Source of the DNA: Tiliqua scincoides
Lineage: Eukaryota; Chordata; Lepidosauria; Squamata; Scincidae
Length of the DNA: 64,000 bases
Reading direction: 5' to 3'
NCBI RefSeq assembly: GCF_035046505.1
Contig: NC_089830.1
Span: 18,332,588 to 18,396,587 of the forward strand
Shown here: in pieces, positions 32,884-43,135 of the stretch
Position numbering within the stretch: position 1 is the first letter of the stretch
Layout of the letters: each line of letters starts with the position of its first letter
Notes under the pieces: model-generated
Database searches by the model: none
Seen by the model: the letters and a program-made list of their open reading frames with translations, nothing else
What the model was told of the DNA's origin: nothing
Program-made: the position numbers and the translations under genes

Positions 32884-33656
32884 GGGTTGGCCAAACCATG
32901 ACTCTCAACCCCAATGTGATTTTTTGACATCTAACGTGCAGCTCATGGAAATGTGTTTTCTGAGCTCCTTTTTGCATCTTCAGTTGGCATCCTTCAGTCT
33001 CAGAAGACTATGGTATCGCGCTCTGAATGGTGGTTCTGGAACAGAGTGTCCTCTCCAGTGCGCAAAGCCTGGGTAAAGTAGATATGGAGGATAGACTGTT
33101 ACCCATGCAGCAAATCCCCCCTCTCCACGTCACTGAAATGGTCCAACGGAAAGGCAGAAGCCAATACGGTTGGTTCCAGCAGCGTTGCAGGAGTTGCCAG
33201 AACGTGACTGTGTTCAGCCATGAACTGCCTCAGGGACTCCGGCTCCGGATTTTGCCTCGAGGTTGACTCCTGAAGCCTTTTCCATAACTGGATGTAGCCA
33301 CAAGGCAGTGGAGGTTTGGGGTCAGAGTTTTCCTTCTCTCAGATGAGCTGCCTTCCCAGGCTAATGAGTCCCATCTACCCAGTGGCTGTTTAGTCGCCTC
33401 TTACGACAAGTACAGCCAAACGGAGGGCCTATTCTTAGCCCCCAGCCCCCAGGGGTTTTTGCATCACAATTAATATAAAAGGTAAATAAGAGATTTTCAT
33501 GCTTTATAATTATTTACCAGGTATATACAGAGAGTCCACTGGATTAAAGCATAAGTTTAGTGTTCATGGTGAGAACATATATTTAAGATTTTCAATGCTT
33601 CCTAAATATTGTGGCTCTCAAACATCTCTCTTGTGGAGCTCAGGTGTCTGAAGTCG
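32884..33656. mobile_element. Putative hAT-like remnant hosting the LINE-A derivative
   Basis: GCAGGGGTTGGCCAAACCAT at 32881 and TGTGGCTCTCAAACATC near 33610-33626 look like the two sides of one non-autonomous DNA element interrupted by the 477-bp derivative. The right boundary is not clear and no duplication was found. Confidence 0.4.
32979..33455 (-). mobile_element. LINE-A deletion derivative or long SINE, 10-bp duplication
   Basis: On the minus strand it starts CCTGGGGGCTGGGGGCTAAG, continues TGTACTTGTCGTAAGAGGCG, and ends with the last ~70 bp of LINE-A (CAGAACCACCATTCAGAGCG, then the hairpin tail with loop TCTG). Flanks TTTTTGCATC at 32969-32978 and 33456-33465 are identical. The copy at 41737 has the same two ends, so this is a defined unit of about 480 bp and not a random truncation. 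A coding remnant of ~90 residues is broken here but open in the other copy. Confidence 0.88.
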
Positions 33657-34160
33657 ATAGTATGATGCTCTTATATTAAGTATTTTGTGACTGAATATTT
33701 TTAAACTTTCATATTTTTCAATTTATTTAAAACAAAACAACAAAAAAACACATCAAAGATAGAAAGGTACATCCTTACATTGCAGCAATAGTGAAGTCAC
33801 AAATTCTAATTATATTTCTTATTCAAATTTCCAGTTATTTCAGACAGTCACTCTTATCTCCCCTAATATCATCCTCATCTATGTTAAATCTATATAAGAT
33901 GTCTCTATCATTTACTCTCTCTTATTTACTTTCCCCTCTCATTTTATTTACATTTAGCTTATTTGACCTCCCCTATGGGGAGGTAAGTAGAAAGATATTT
34001 GCATACCTCTCTAGGACTGTCTTGTCACCCTCCCCCCCCCCCCCATAGCACACAGTGCCGCTTTTACAGACTGGTGGGGTGGTGGTGGTGGTGTGCTATT
34101 TCTAGTTCACCTAGATTGAACATTGAAGGGTGGTATTATCTGAACACTTTGTGACTTCTA
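33657..34160. other. Unassigned AT-rich stretch
   Basis: It is pyrimidine-rich with a poly-C run near 34031-34044 and a (GGT)n tract near 34076-34092. About 33720 may be the start of a minus-strand L1 tail (T-rich, then AAAACAAAACAAC), but I cannot support that. Confidence 0.4.
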
Positions 34161-35117
34161 CATAGCCAAAATGATTACTGGGCTGGGGCACCTCTCTTGA
34201 TGAGAAAAGACTACAGTGTTGAGACGCCTGCGTTGGCTCGGTCATGTCGTGAGAATGGATGATGGCCGGATCCCAAAGGATCTCCTCTATGGAGAACTCG
34301 TGCAAGGAAAGCGCCCTACAGGTAGACCACAGCTGCTATACAAGGACATCTGCAAGAGGGATCTGAAGGTCTTAGGGATGGACCTCAACAAGTGGGAAAC
34401 CCTGGCCTCTGAGCGGCCCGCTTGGAGGCAGGCTGTGCAGCATGGCCTTTCCCAGTTTGAAGAGACACTTTGCCAACAGTCTGAGGCTAAGAGGCAAAGA
34501 AGGAAGGCCCATAGCCAGGGAGACAGACCAGGGACAGACTGCACTTGCTCCCGGTGTGGAAGGGATTGTCACTCCCGGATTGGCCTTTTCAGCCACACTA
34601 GACACTGTACCAGAACCACCTTTCAGAGCGCGATACCATAGTCTTTCGAGACTGAAGGTTGCCAATACAATACAGTGTTTGGGGATCTTCAGTCTAGAAA
34701 AAAAGTTCTTGAGATGAGACATGATTGAGACATACAAAATTATGTAGGGGATAGATAGAGTGGATAGAGTGGATAGAGTGGATCTGACACCAGGACCAAG
34801 GGACATCCACAAAAACTGAGTGTCAGGAGAATTAAAAGAGACAAAACAAACAATTTCTTAACCCAATGTGTAATTGGTCTGTGGAACTCCTTGCCACAGG
34901 ATGTGGTGATGGCACCTGGTCTGGATGCTTTTAACAAGAGATTGGACGGATTTATGGAGGAAAAAGCCACAGGTTGCAAACTGTGATGGATATTCTTCCT
35001 GGTTCTAGAAGTAGGATATATCTGAATGTCGGATGCAAGGGAGTGGAAATAGAATGCAGGGATCTTGTTGTCTTGTGTGGTCCCAGTTGCATCTGGTGGG
35101 CTCTTCTATGTTCTTAT
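34161..35117 (+). mobile_element. CR1-type LINE 3' end split by LINE-A
   Basis: The pieces 34161-34220 and 34671-35117 together run parallel to the CR1 copy at 27115-27696: ATGATTACTGGGCTGGGGCA, GACATGATTGAGACATACAA, TGTGGAACTCCTTGCCACAG, and a UTR ending TTCTATGTTCTTATA. It is more diverged than the 27-kb copy, with an internal expansion of GTGGATAGA at 34758-34782 and no open frame. Confidence 0.88.
34221..34670 (+). mobile_element. LINE-A 3' fragment in CR1, 9-bp duplication
   Basis: The 5'-truncated copy begins at the codons for RRLRWLGHVVRMDDGR and keeps an open frame of 141 residues to the finger CTCSRCGRDCHSRIGLFSH and beyond, followed by the tail with loop TTCG. TACAGTGTT flanks it at 34212-34220 and 34671-34679. 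It is one of the best-preserved C-termini in the window: the finger spacing is C-x2-C-x12-H-x3-C. Confidence 0.94.
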
Positions 35118-35267
35118 ATAGACATGCATAGCAATGTAAGCTCAATTAATTTCAAGTGAAGTGTTTCATCTTTCAGGGCAGAGACTGGTGATCAGCAGTC
35201 CTCTGGGCCCCAGGGCCCAGTGCTGATCCCTGAGACCAGCTTTGTTCATGTAGCCTTGACATGGTAG

Positions 35268-35800
35268 CAGTGGCATAGCTAGGTAGATGTGGGGGTGTGG
35301 GTTGCACTGGGCGATGCACATGGGGAGGTGGTGACACCAATACTCATTCAAATTTTTAAAATCTTGGTATTTTTGAATACCATCATGTTCTACATCGATT
35401 GATGTGTAATTTCATGAGGAATGCAATGAAACAGACCACACTGGAATATCTATATTCTATCAAATGTTATAGCAAAAAAAAATAGCAGGGTGGGGAGATG
35501 GTACATCACCATGCCCACAACCCACGGCATTGCCCTGCCCACTGCATGGGAGGAAGTCCATCATAGGGGTTGTTAAGATTCTGCTCTGTTAACTAGGGTG
35601 TGGCAGGCTCAGGTGCAGAGTAATTCTGCTGACTCAGTGTGACTCAGCTGCCTGCAACTTTCCATAAACCAACTAGTTAGCTTTGTCTCTGGCTCAGCAT
35701 GGGCAGAGAGCTAACAGGGGTGACTTGCTGGGCTCCTGCACCAGGTGTCGCAAACTCTAGTGACGCCATTGGCTGGCACCGCAATTTTCTCAGGGCCCTC
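35268..35800 (+). mobile_element. Decayed DNA element (GGCATAGCTAGG end)
   Basis: It starts CAGTGGCATAGCTAGGTAGA and shares several blocks in order with 5210-5975. Near 35580-35725 there is an insertion of unknown origin not present in the other copy. The right end is not defined. Confidence 0.5.
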
Positions 35801-37149
35801 TAGAGTAGCAGGTCGCCCACAGAAGACATTTTCCGAAGGGCCCTCTGCAACCCAGAGGCAGCCTTTCCATCTTCATCAGGGATCAAACGCCCTAGCTGAA
35901 GCGACATTAATCTTTGCTGGCATTCACCGAGCTGCTCCTAAGCCAGGCATTGAACTTAAAATGACCTACTTAAAGTGAGCGACTTTGACATTCCTGACAG
36001 CGCTAATGGAAGGTGCGATAACGAGGTTTCGCCAGTAATGATCTTCTCTTAGTGTGGCATCACGTCTTTCATACTAGGTTGGTTTTTTTCCCAGATTCCA
36101 CAAAGGTGTGAGAGCTGGCGCCCAGCCCAGGGTGGAGCCAAAGAGGAGCGATGCTGGTGGTTGTGTAGCAGCATAATGCTTTGCTGAGAGGTGACAACCC
36201 CTCCCCCAATTGCTGCCGCCGCAAGAGTATTCAAACACGTGAGACCTCCATCAGATTTTAAATAAGCCATCAAGTGCAGTTATTCATAGTGGATGTAGTG
36301 ACTGGACCATTGCATCCTGGACAACTGTGTTCAGTCCAATGCATTGGACGTTCATGTCCCTTCTTTTTACACCCCAAACATTTGTGTCTCAATATATGTA
36401 TGTTTATATATACTTTTGGAGGCAGCACAAAAAGTCCTGTGCGCTGCTGCCCTTTGTCCATTGCGTGCAGACTTCTGAATGAGGTCATAGGGCTTGACTC
36501 CGTTCCCTTCTTCCCTGAACTGAACTGATCTCAGAACTGTGACACGGAACTGCGAGGCAGGATAATCACAGGTGTGCGATGTATCACAGGAGGACATTAT
36601 ATCAAAGGCGTGTTCTCTATCATAAAGGCAGGTGAGTTGGCCCAGTTATCAACTGCTGGCTGAGCTTGGCATGTCCTCTGTCTTCCTATGACTCCTTTCC
36701 ATTACAGTTTTTATTTGGATATTTTAACGCCAAAAAGGGGGTGTTTTGTGCTTTTATGTGTTTTTAACCAAAAAAAAAAAAAAAAAACACACACACACAA
36801 AACAAATCAAAAGCACCCCTAACAATTTGTTACGTCTGACAGTTGCCCTAGAAACAAAGCTGTAGAACCCGGAAGAGTCTCCTGGGAGTCGAAAGTGACA
36901 TCATGAGAGGCGAAGAAAATGGAGAAGGCCGTAGAGGTCAGTGTGCCAGGAGAAGAAAAACATTGAAAATTGCTGACTTCTGGGTTCTGCAAACATCCAC
37001 TGACATGTGCTTTGGGGAGGGCCCACATGCCTTCCATTGCTTCCCTCTGATGTTCAAGTGTTGTCAGTTTTTGACAGTGAAGTATGTATGAATCAGAACG
37101 TATTAAAGTGTGCGTGCATTTTTTTTTAGTTACTCTGTATGAGATTATA
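35801..37149. other. Unassigned non-coding stretch
   Basis: A poly-A/(CA) tract lies at 36770-36800. A fragment of the 16587 hAT family lies at 36930-36975 (GGTCAGTGTGCCAGG, CATTGAAAATTGCTG). Nothing else is recognised. Confidence 0.45.
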
Positions 37150-37332
37150 GGCTCAATCCTAACCAATTTTCCAGCACTGGCATAGCTGTGCCAGTGGGGT
37201 ATGTGCTGCATCCTGCAGTTGGTGGGGGGGCAGTCATGGAGGCCTCCTCAAGGTAAGGCAATGCTTGTTCCCTTACCATGGAGTTGCATTGCCGTTATGT
37301 CAGTGCTGGAAAGTTGGTTAGGACTGCAGCCT
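37150..37332 (+). mobile_element. GGGCCC-type MITE, diverged
   Basis: The left end GGCTCAATCCTAACCAATTT and right end AAGTTGGTTAGGACTGCAGCC are inverted copies. The interior follows the 6364 element (GTGCTGCATCCTGCAG, GGAGGCCTCCTCAAGGTAAG). The flanks ATA and TAT are not a convincing duplication. Confidence 0.75.
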
Positions 37333-37359
37333 ATGCTATATAAAAATATTGTCTACACC

Positions 37360-37731
37360 AGGGGTGCTCAATAGGTGGATCGCGATCTACCGGTAGATCG
37401 CGAGGCAAAATGAGTAGATCGCAGAGTGCCGACCCCCCCTTTCAGGTGCCTCTGGGAGGAAATGCCAGGAGTAAGGCCCATTGTACTCAGTGGGGCTTAC
37501 TCCCAGGTAAGTGTGGCTAGGATTGCAGCTTCACAGCCTAATCCTAGGCATGTCTACTCAGGAGTAAGTCCTGTTATACTCAGTGGAGCTCAAAGTACAC
37601 CAACATACATTGTACACATAAATGTTATATGTTATGATGGCGCGAACATTGTAAAAAAAAACTCTGGTAGATCTCCGGGCCTTGCTGGGTTTCAAAGTAG
37701 CTCTCGAGCCAAAAAAGTGTGAGCACCCCTG
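37360..37731 (+). mobile_element. hAT MITE 'GATCGCGATC' type, exact 8-bp duplication
   Basis: CAGGGGTGCTCAATAGGTGG at the left and GTGTGAGCACCCCTG at the right. GTCTACAC flanks it at 37352-37359 and 37732-37739. GGATCGCGATCTACCGGTAG near the left end is a strong local palindrome. The interior carries a GCAGCC-type palindromic MITE. Two other copies, at 50642 and 54872, are in reverse orientation and very similar, so the family was active relatively recently. Confidence 0.95.
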
Positions 37732-37739
37732 GTCTACAC

Positions 37740-38556
37740 AGACTGGTGGCAAGCTTCCTAGCTCTATCTGGAGCTGCCAGGGATTGACTGTGGGACTACC
37801 CGCATGCAAAACAGTGCACTACCACTGAACAATAAGCCCCCCATTACCACACATGCATAATTCGAGACCTTGAATTTGCACTGGAAACCACACTTCTATA
37901 AGGCTAATGAGTATCAGACAACAGAATTTGCAAAAGTTGGAACTGCAGGGGTAGAAAAAGCACCAGTGTCATGAAGACTGAACAAGACCTTCTTTTGCAA
38001 CGGCCTAACAGGATTTTTTCCCAACCAATACTCAAAGTTCTATAATGCAATCAAAGTGGGTGCAGAACCTGGATCTAATGATAATCCAGCAGTTTCCTTA
38101 TAATTAAAAAGCACATTTTTAGAGAAGCTGTAGGAAAATAGGCAGATGATCAATGTCACTCTTCCCCACAAATTAATTTTTAAAAAATATAGTCACCAAT
38201 TTATTGCTACCGGGACACAACCTCGCAAAACATATCATCACCTAAAGGGACCAAATTTGCTCTACCCACAGCTATGCCACACATTCTCCTTTGCTAATTG
38301 GGAAGATTTTGCCACACATCCAGGCCAAGAAACGGTAGCCTAACGCGTTTCGACCCACTGGTCTTTTTTAACAGCCTGTATTTATCTGCCAGCTAGAAGA
38401 TGTTCAAATGAAAAGCATCCTTCATTCTTCCCGATTCACCGGGGACAGTAATTAACCACTGCTTGCGGATTCAAAACAGTCATCGCTCCTGCGGTAATTT
38501 CAGTTTAATTGCTCGCAAATCCGAAGACAAAAATTACCTTTAAAAGAGCAAAAGGG
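37740..38556. other. Unassigned, partly unique-looking
   Basis: 38340-38556 is non-repetitive, with GACAGTAATTAACCACTGC and GTTTAATTGCTCGC, a candidate conserved non-coding element. No exon or repeat is recognised elsewhere. Confidence 0.45.
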
Positions 38557-38557
38557 A

Positions 38558-38621
<64 letters not shown>

Positions 38622-38622
38622 G
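38557..38622. repeat. (GAAA)n microsatellite
   Basis: About 16 nearly perfect GAAA units. Confidence 0.97.
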
Positions 38623-38753
38623 GTATGCAATGTTTATTAAAATACAACACTGCTGCCCTACAGTGGCAGGAAATCATGTCATCATTATGTGCCTCAGTTT
38701 CCGTTGTGCAAAATTAGAAAAGGATTGAAATCTTTCCCAGGTTTTCAGGCCGT

Positions 38754-38945
38754 TACCCAAAACTCAAGGCTACAGCAAGGACAGCCCATCCATGAGGTCA
38801 ATTGGTGTTCATAGACAGCAAATTGGGTGGGGACATCCATCTCTGTATGTTACCCAAAACACAAGGCTAGAGCAAGACCGGCCCATCCATGAGGCCAACT
38901 GGTGTTCATAGAGAGTGCGTTGGCGGTGGGCATCCATCTCTGTCC
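38754..38945. repeat. 96-bp tandem duplication of a dispersed repeat
   Basis: Two units start with TTACCCAAAAC and contain GCCCATCCATGAGGNCAA, GGTGTTCATAGA and CATCCATCTCTGT, offset by 96 bp (38783 and 38879). The units are related to the family at 15949 and 20000-20600. Confidence 0.75.
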
Positions 38946-39375
38946 ACCAACTTTCCTCCACTGCTCCTCCTCCTTACACTCCCTGGATTGAAAATAGGAA
39001 GAGAGGGACAGTGAGAAAAAGGAACTGTGTGTGTGTGTGGGGGGGGGGGAAGAGTGCCAAGCTAGAAATTGGAGAGTGGCAGAGGCCAGTACCTAATTGG
39101 GTAAGGAACAGCATTTGGCATGCAGCCTCAGGTCACAGGCGGTCTTGGGCCAGCCCTATGCTAGAGATATCTGTTTCAGAAAATGACGGTGCTTCAGGCA
39201 GGTGGGGAGAGGGAAAGTAGCCCCTCCTTAATTTTCACAGAGAAGGCATAGGAACCAGACGTATACTAAGCCAGTGAACCTTGTAATTCAATATTGCGCA
39301 TACTGACTGGTAACGACTCTTTTCTCTAACTTTTTTTTCAGTTTTCTCTGACAAATAGCAAGGTTTACTCGAGGG

Positions 39376-39563
39376 CGGTGGTTCCCAAACTGTGAGTCGT
39401 GGCTTCCTGGGGATCTGCAGAAACCAGCCAGCAGAGCTGTGGAATCCTCGCAAAAAACCCCACTGCCCTATATAATGTATAGGACTGTAGCCCTAATGGG
39501 GAGCCATGGCCAATGGTCCAGTAGATCAAGGGAACCACCAGTCAAAAAGTTTGGGAGTCACTG
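39376..39563 (+). mobile_element. hAT MITE (TTCCCAAAC ends)
   Basis: CGGTGGTTCCCAAACTGTGA at the left, AAGTTTGGGAGTCACTG at the right. Flanks CTCGAGGG (39368-39375) and CTCTAGGG (39564-39571) agree in 7 of 8. Confidence 0.85.
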
Positions 39564-39571
39564 CTCTAGGG

Positions 39572-40402
39572 TTATTTTGGGGTGTCACCGGTTTGTCCTT
39601 TTTCCTGTGTGTCAGTGACTTTCCTACGCTTCTTCACTGCTAGGGTCTATCTCAATATCAGATTTCAAACCCTCCCCCCCCCCCATTTTTTAAGGCTTGG
39701 TGACATCAGCGGGTTCCTGCCCACAAATCTGGTTTTTATTCATCTCACTTGCCAACTCTCCCCCCCCCCATCTGCTACATGTAGACCAGGTGGGTGGCAT
39801 CCTGTCACAGTTTACATTGAACTAAGCTACACAGTTTGGGCAGCAAAAAGGACCCTGGAGAGAACAGATCCCGACAATCTAATAACTACAATTATTATTC
39901 TTCCAGTTTTTACTGACATCTTGACTCCTCGGAAAGGCCCTTAATTCCACACTGTGCGTTAAAAAACACTCCGAGATCCTGACAGATTACAATTACAGTG
40001 CAATTCTGTATCTCGGCTATTATTTATGGTCGAACATGCCGATCCTTGCAGTCTCCAATTACTAGAAAAGTAGTCCATAAATCCAGGTTGCATATTAAAA
40101 TGCTTGTTCGTAGCCAAAAAAGCCATTTTCTTCCTCAAAGCCCATTTGCTTTCTAGGCAATTGGGTTGTGGACATAGCAAGAACCTCAAGAGGATCCGGA
40201 AACATTTTAGAACATCTTTCTCGTACGTATTGAAATGACATCATAGCACTGCTATTCTTGATGATGATGACGATGATGAGAAAATTGGATAGTCAATAGA
40301 GAAATCCATTCATGAGAGCTGTCAGCCAATTAAAATATTTTTTAATTGTTCAAAGTGCCTGGCATTTTAAGTAGGTCATGCATCGATGGATCCAATTATT
40401 TT
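39572..40402. other. Unassigned; 39890-40260 unique-looking
   Basis: After poly-C runs near 39671 and 39760, the stretch 39890-40260 is AT-rich and lacks transposon motifs, with GATTACAATTACAGTGCAAT, GCTATTATTTATGG and CTCCAATTAC. It is a candidate conserved non-coding element. A (GAT/GAC)n tract lies at 40260-40280. Confidence 0.45.
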
Positions 40403-40546
40403 TCAACCGCTGTGCCGCGGCACACTGTGTGCCCTAAATGATCTGCAGGTGTGCCACAAGAGTTTGGAGGAGGGTCATTTATCAGTAAGGTCACTGGGAG
40501 ATGTGAGCCCCCACCAAGGTAGCGCCTGAGGTGAAATGGTTTAATG
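40403..40546 (+). mobile_element. hAT MITE fragment (16587 family)
   Basis: TTTTTCAACCGCTGTGCC, GATCTGCAGGTGTGCCACAA and GGTCATTTATCAGTAAG follow the 16587 element. The right half is missing, and the next hAT element begins immediately, its left duplication overlapping the end. Confidence 0.7.
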
Positions 40547-40987
40547 CAGGGGTGTCCAAAGTTTTTGGCAGGAGGGCCACATCATCTCTCTGACACCGTG
40601 TCAGGGGCCGGGGGGGGGAAGAATTAATTTACATTTAAAATTTGAATAAATTTACATAAGTTTACATAAATGAATATATTAAAGATGAACTTCTATGAAT
40701 GAATGAAGGTCTTGCAATAGCTCAAGGCCTATACAAGGCCTTGCACAAAGCAAGGCTGGCCTTTCCTTTGCTGCCGCTACTGCATCACAGACATGAAACA
40801 GCAAGCAGTGGAGGGAGCCCTCATTCCACAGCTCACACAAGAGGTCAAACACTTGCCCTCACGCTGAGAGCAGTTGCGTCGGGCCAGTACGGGCTTCAAC
40901 AAATCTCCGGAGGGCCAGAGGCTCATTGAAGACTGGGGGCTCCCTGAGGGCCACATTGAGAGGCCTCGAGGGGTTTGGGCACCCCTG
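40547..40987 (+). mobile_element. hAT MITE, exact 8-bp duplication
   Basis: CAGGGGTGTCCAAAGTTTTT at the left, GGTTTGGGCACCCCTG at the right. GTTTAATG at 40539-40546 and 40988-40995 is identical. The body has GGAGGGCCACATCATCTCTC and CTGACACCGTGTCAGGGG, shared in order with 51384. Confidence 0.94.
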
Positions 40988-41080
40988 GTTTAATGGATGG
41001 GGTCAGCCCTGAGAGAAGGGATGTTGCCTTCGGTTCTTGGATTTATGCTTCCCAGAGACATCTGGCTTGATGGATTAGAC

Positions 41081-41339
41081 CAGTGGTTCCCAAACTGTGT
41101 GCTGCAGCACCATGGCAAACTCCCTGGGGCACTGTGGAATGTCCCTAGTGGCCTCGTCTTCCAGCTGTCTTGGGTCCCACCATCTTGGATCACAGAAAAT
41201 CTCATGCAGCTTGAGCAAAATCTCACAAGATTTACACAAGCTCTTGTGCAATCTAATATCACGGTGCCTGGGAGAGCTGCAAAGAAGAGGCCTCCGTGAA
41301 AGAAGGGCACCATGACCCCAGCAAGTTTGGGAAACACTG
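41081..41339 (+). mobile_element. hAT MITE, exact 8-bp duplication
   Basis: CAGTGGTTCCCAAACTGTGT at the left, CAAGTTTGGGAAACACTG at the right. GATTAGAC flanks it at 41073-41080 and 41340-41347. The open frame through it reads no known domain. Confidence 0.94.
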
Positions 41340-41736
41340 GATTAGACTGAAGCTATCAACTGCAAGAAGGCTTCCTTCAGAAACAGGGAAGTCTGGTTCT
41401 AATGAGGAGAATGAAAAGGAACTCAAGCTCCGGTGAAAGCAATGTAAGAAATGTAAACTGACAAGAAGGGATTAAAAAAAAAAAAAAAGGAATATGAGGA
41501 GTGCATGGCTAAAAATATCAAGGCAACTAATAAAAACTTATTTAAATACATCAAAAGCAGGAAGCCAGCCAGGGAGGCAGTTGGACTGTTAGATAACTGG
41601 GGGCAAAAGGAAAGGTTAAAGAGGAAACGGAGTTGTCGAGAAGTTGACTGACTTTTTTTTGCATCTCTCTTCTTTGCAGAAGATGTAGAGCAGATCTCTA
41701 TGAACTGAGCTTCTCAGAGAAAGAGTCTGAAGAACA

Positions 41737-42217
41737 TGACATGTTGGCATCCTTTAGTCTCGGAAGACTATGGTATCGCGCTCTGAATGGTGGCTCTGGA
41801 ACAGTGTCCTCTCCAGTACGCGAAGCTTGGGTAAAGTAGGTATGGAGGATAGGCTGTTACCCATGCAGCAAATCCCCCCTCTCCACATCGCTGAAATGGT
41901 CCAATGGAAAGGCAGAAGCCAATACGGTTGGTTCCAGCAGCGTTGCAGGAGTTGCCAGAACGTGACTGTGTTCAGCCATGAACTGCCTCAGGGACTCCGG
42001 CTCCTGATTTTGCCTCGAGGTTGACTCCTGAAGCCTTTTCCTTAACTGGATGTAGCCACAAGGCAGTGGAGGCTTGGGATCAGAGTTTTCCTTCTCACAG
42101 ATGAGCTGCATTCCCAGGCTGACGAGCCCCATCTACCCGGTGGCTGTTTAGTCGCCTCTTACGACAAGTACAGCCAAACTGAGGGCCTATTCTTATCCCC
42201 AGCCCCCAGGGGAGAAC
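41737..42217 (-). mobile_element. LINE-A deletion derivative or long SINE, 13-bp duplication
   Basis: This is the second full copy of the ~480-bp unit. Flanks AGTCTGAAGAACA at 41724-41736 and 42218-42230 are identical. It keeps CTGGGGGCTGGGGATAAG and TTGTCGTAAGAGGCGACTAA at the 5' side, and CAGAGCCACCATTCAGAGCG with the hairpin tail (loop TCCG) at the 3' side. An open frame of 91 residues (MGLVSLGMQLICEKE to VERGDLLHG, 41857-42132) has no domain I recognise. It could be a leftover of LINE-A's 5' coding region or chance. Confidence 0.9.
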
Positions 42218-42265
42218 AGTCTGAAGAACAGTTAAATGGAAATGATAAAAGATGAGAGTCTAGAG

Positions 42266-42894
42266 CAGGGCGGTCCAAATTTTACAGCTAAGTGGGCCAC
42301 CATACCCTGGCACCATCCACTGAAGGTGCAAATGTGGAAGCAATTGACAGTTAGGTGATGATGTCACCGCCAATTATTTCTGGGTTCTGAGCTACCTAAG
42401 GGCCCAATCCTAATGTCACCCAGTGCCCGTACGCTGGTGCTGGGTGCTGTAAACATGCCATAAAGCATGTTTATGGCACCTGGCAAGTAAGGAGCACTGG
42501 TACCGCGCCTGTGCCAGTCAGGTACTGGGGCCAGTGTCGGCAGGTAGAGGACATGCAGCCATCAGGGTTAAGTGTAACCGCCGGGTGACGGTACAGCCTC
42601 TGGGGGGCAGGGAGGAATGAGGGCAGGAGGAGGATGGGGTGGGGGGAGGAACTGGGGTGGGAGGGATTGGAAGAGCTCTGCCCTGCCATTTCTTGACCTC
42701 TGTGATGGACTGGAAGGAAAAGAAGAAACCGATATGGCTCCTTCTCCAAAGGAGAAGCCGGAACAGTGCAGCAGAGAGACCAAAAAGCCGTTGAAGCAGG
42801 AGAAGGCAGTGGGCATGGTGTGGCTTCTTGAGGGGTGCCAAAAGTGGTCTCACAGGCCACATATGGCCCACAGGCTGCGTGTTGAACCACCAAG
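42266..42894 (+). mobile_element. hAT MITE with a nested GGGCCC-type piece
   Basis: CAGGGCGGTCCAAATTTTAC at the left, GTTGAACCACCAAG at the right, flanks GTCTAGAG (42258-42265) and GTCTACAG (42895-42902), 7 of 8. Inside, from 42401 after TAA, GGGCCCAATCCTAATGTCAC begins a partial GGGCCC-type element. Its other end was not found. Confidence 0.78.
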
Positions 42895-43135
42895 GTCTAC
42901 AGCATATTGACAACATTAAGATTAACAAATCATTGGCTGAGATGGCATCTACCCAAGCATGCTGAAGGAACTCAAACCATGAAATTGCTGAGCTTCTAAC
43001 AACAACAACAACAAAAAAAAAAATAGGTTGCATGTCCTTCCAATCTGCCTCTGTGCCAGAGGACTGGATAGTAGCCAATGCAACACCAAAAATTTAGATA
43101 GGGAGGATCCAGGAAGTTGCAGTTTAGGTAGTTTA

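Noticed and set aside
33720-33960. Minus-strand L1 3' end
   Set aside because: It is only T-rich and A-rich composition; no UTR or coding motif supports it.
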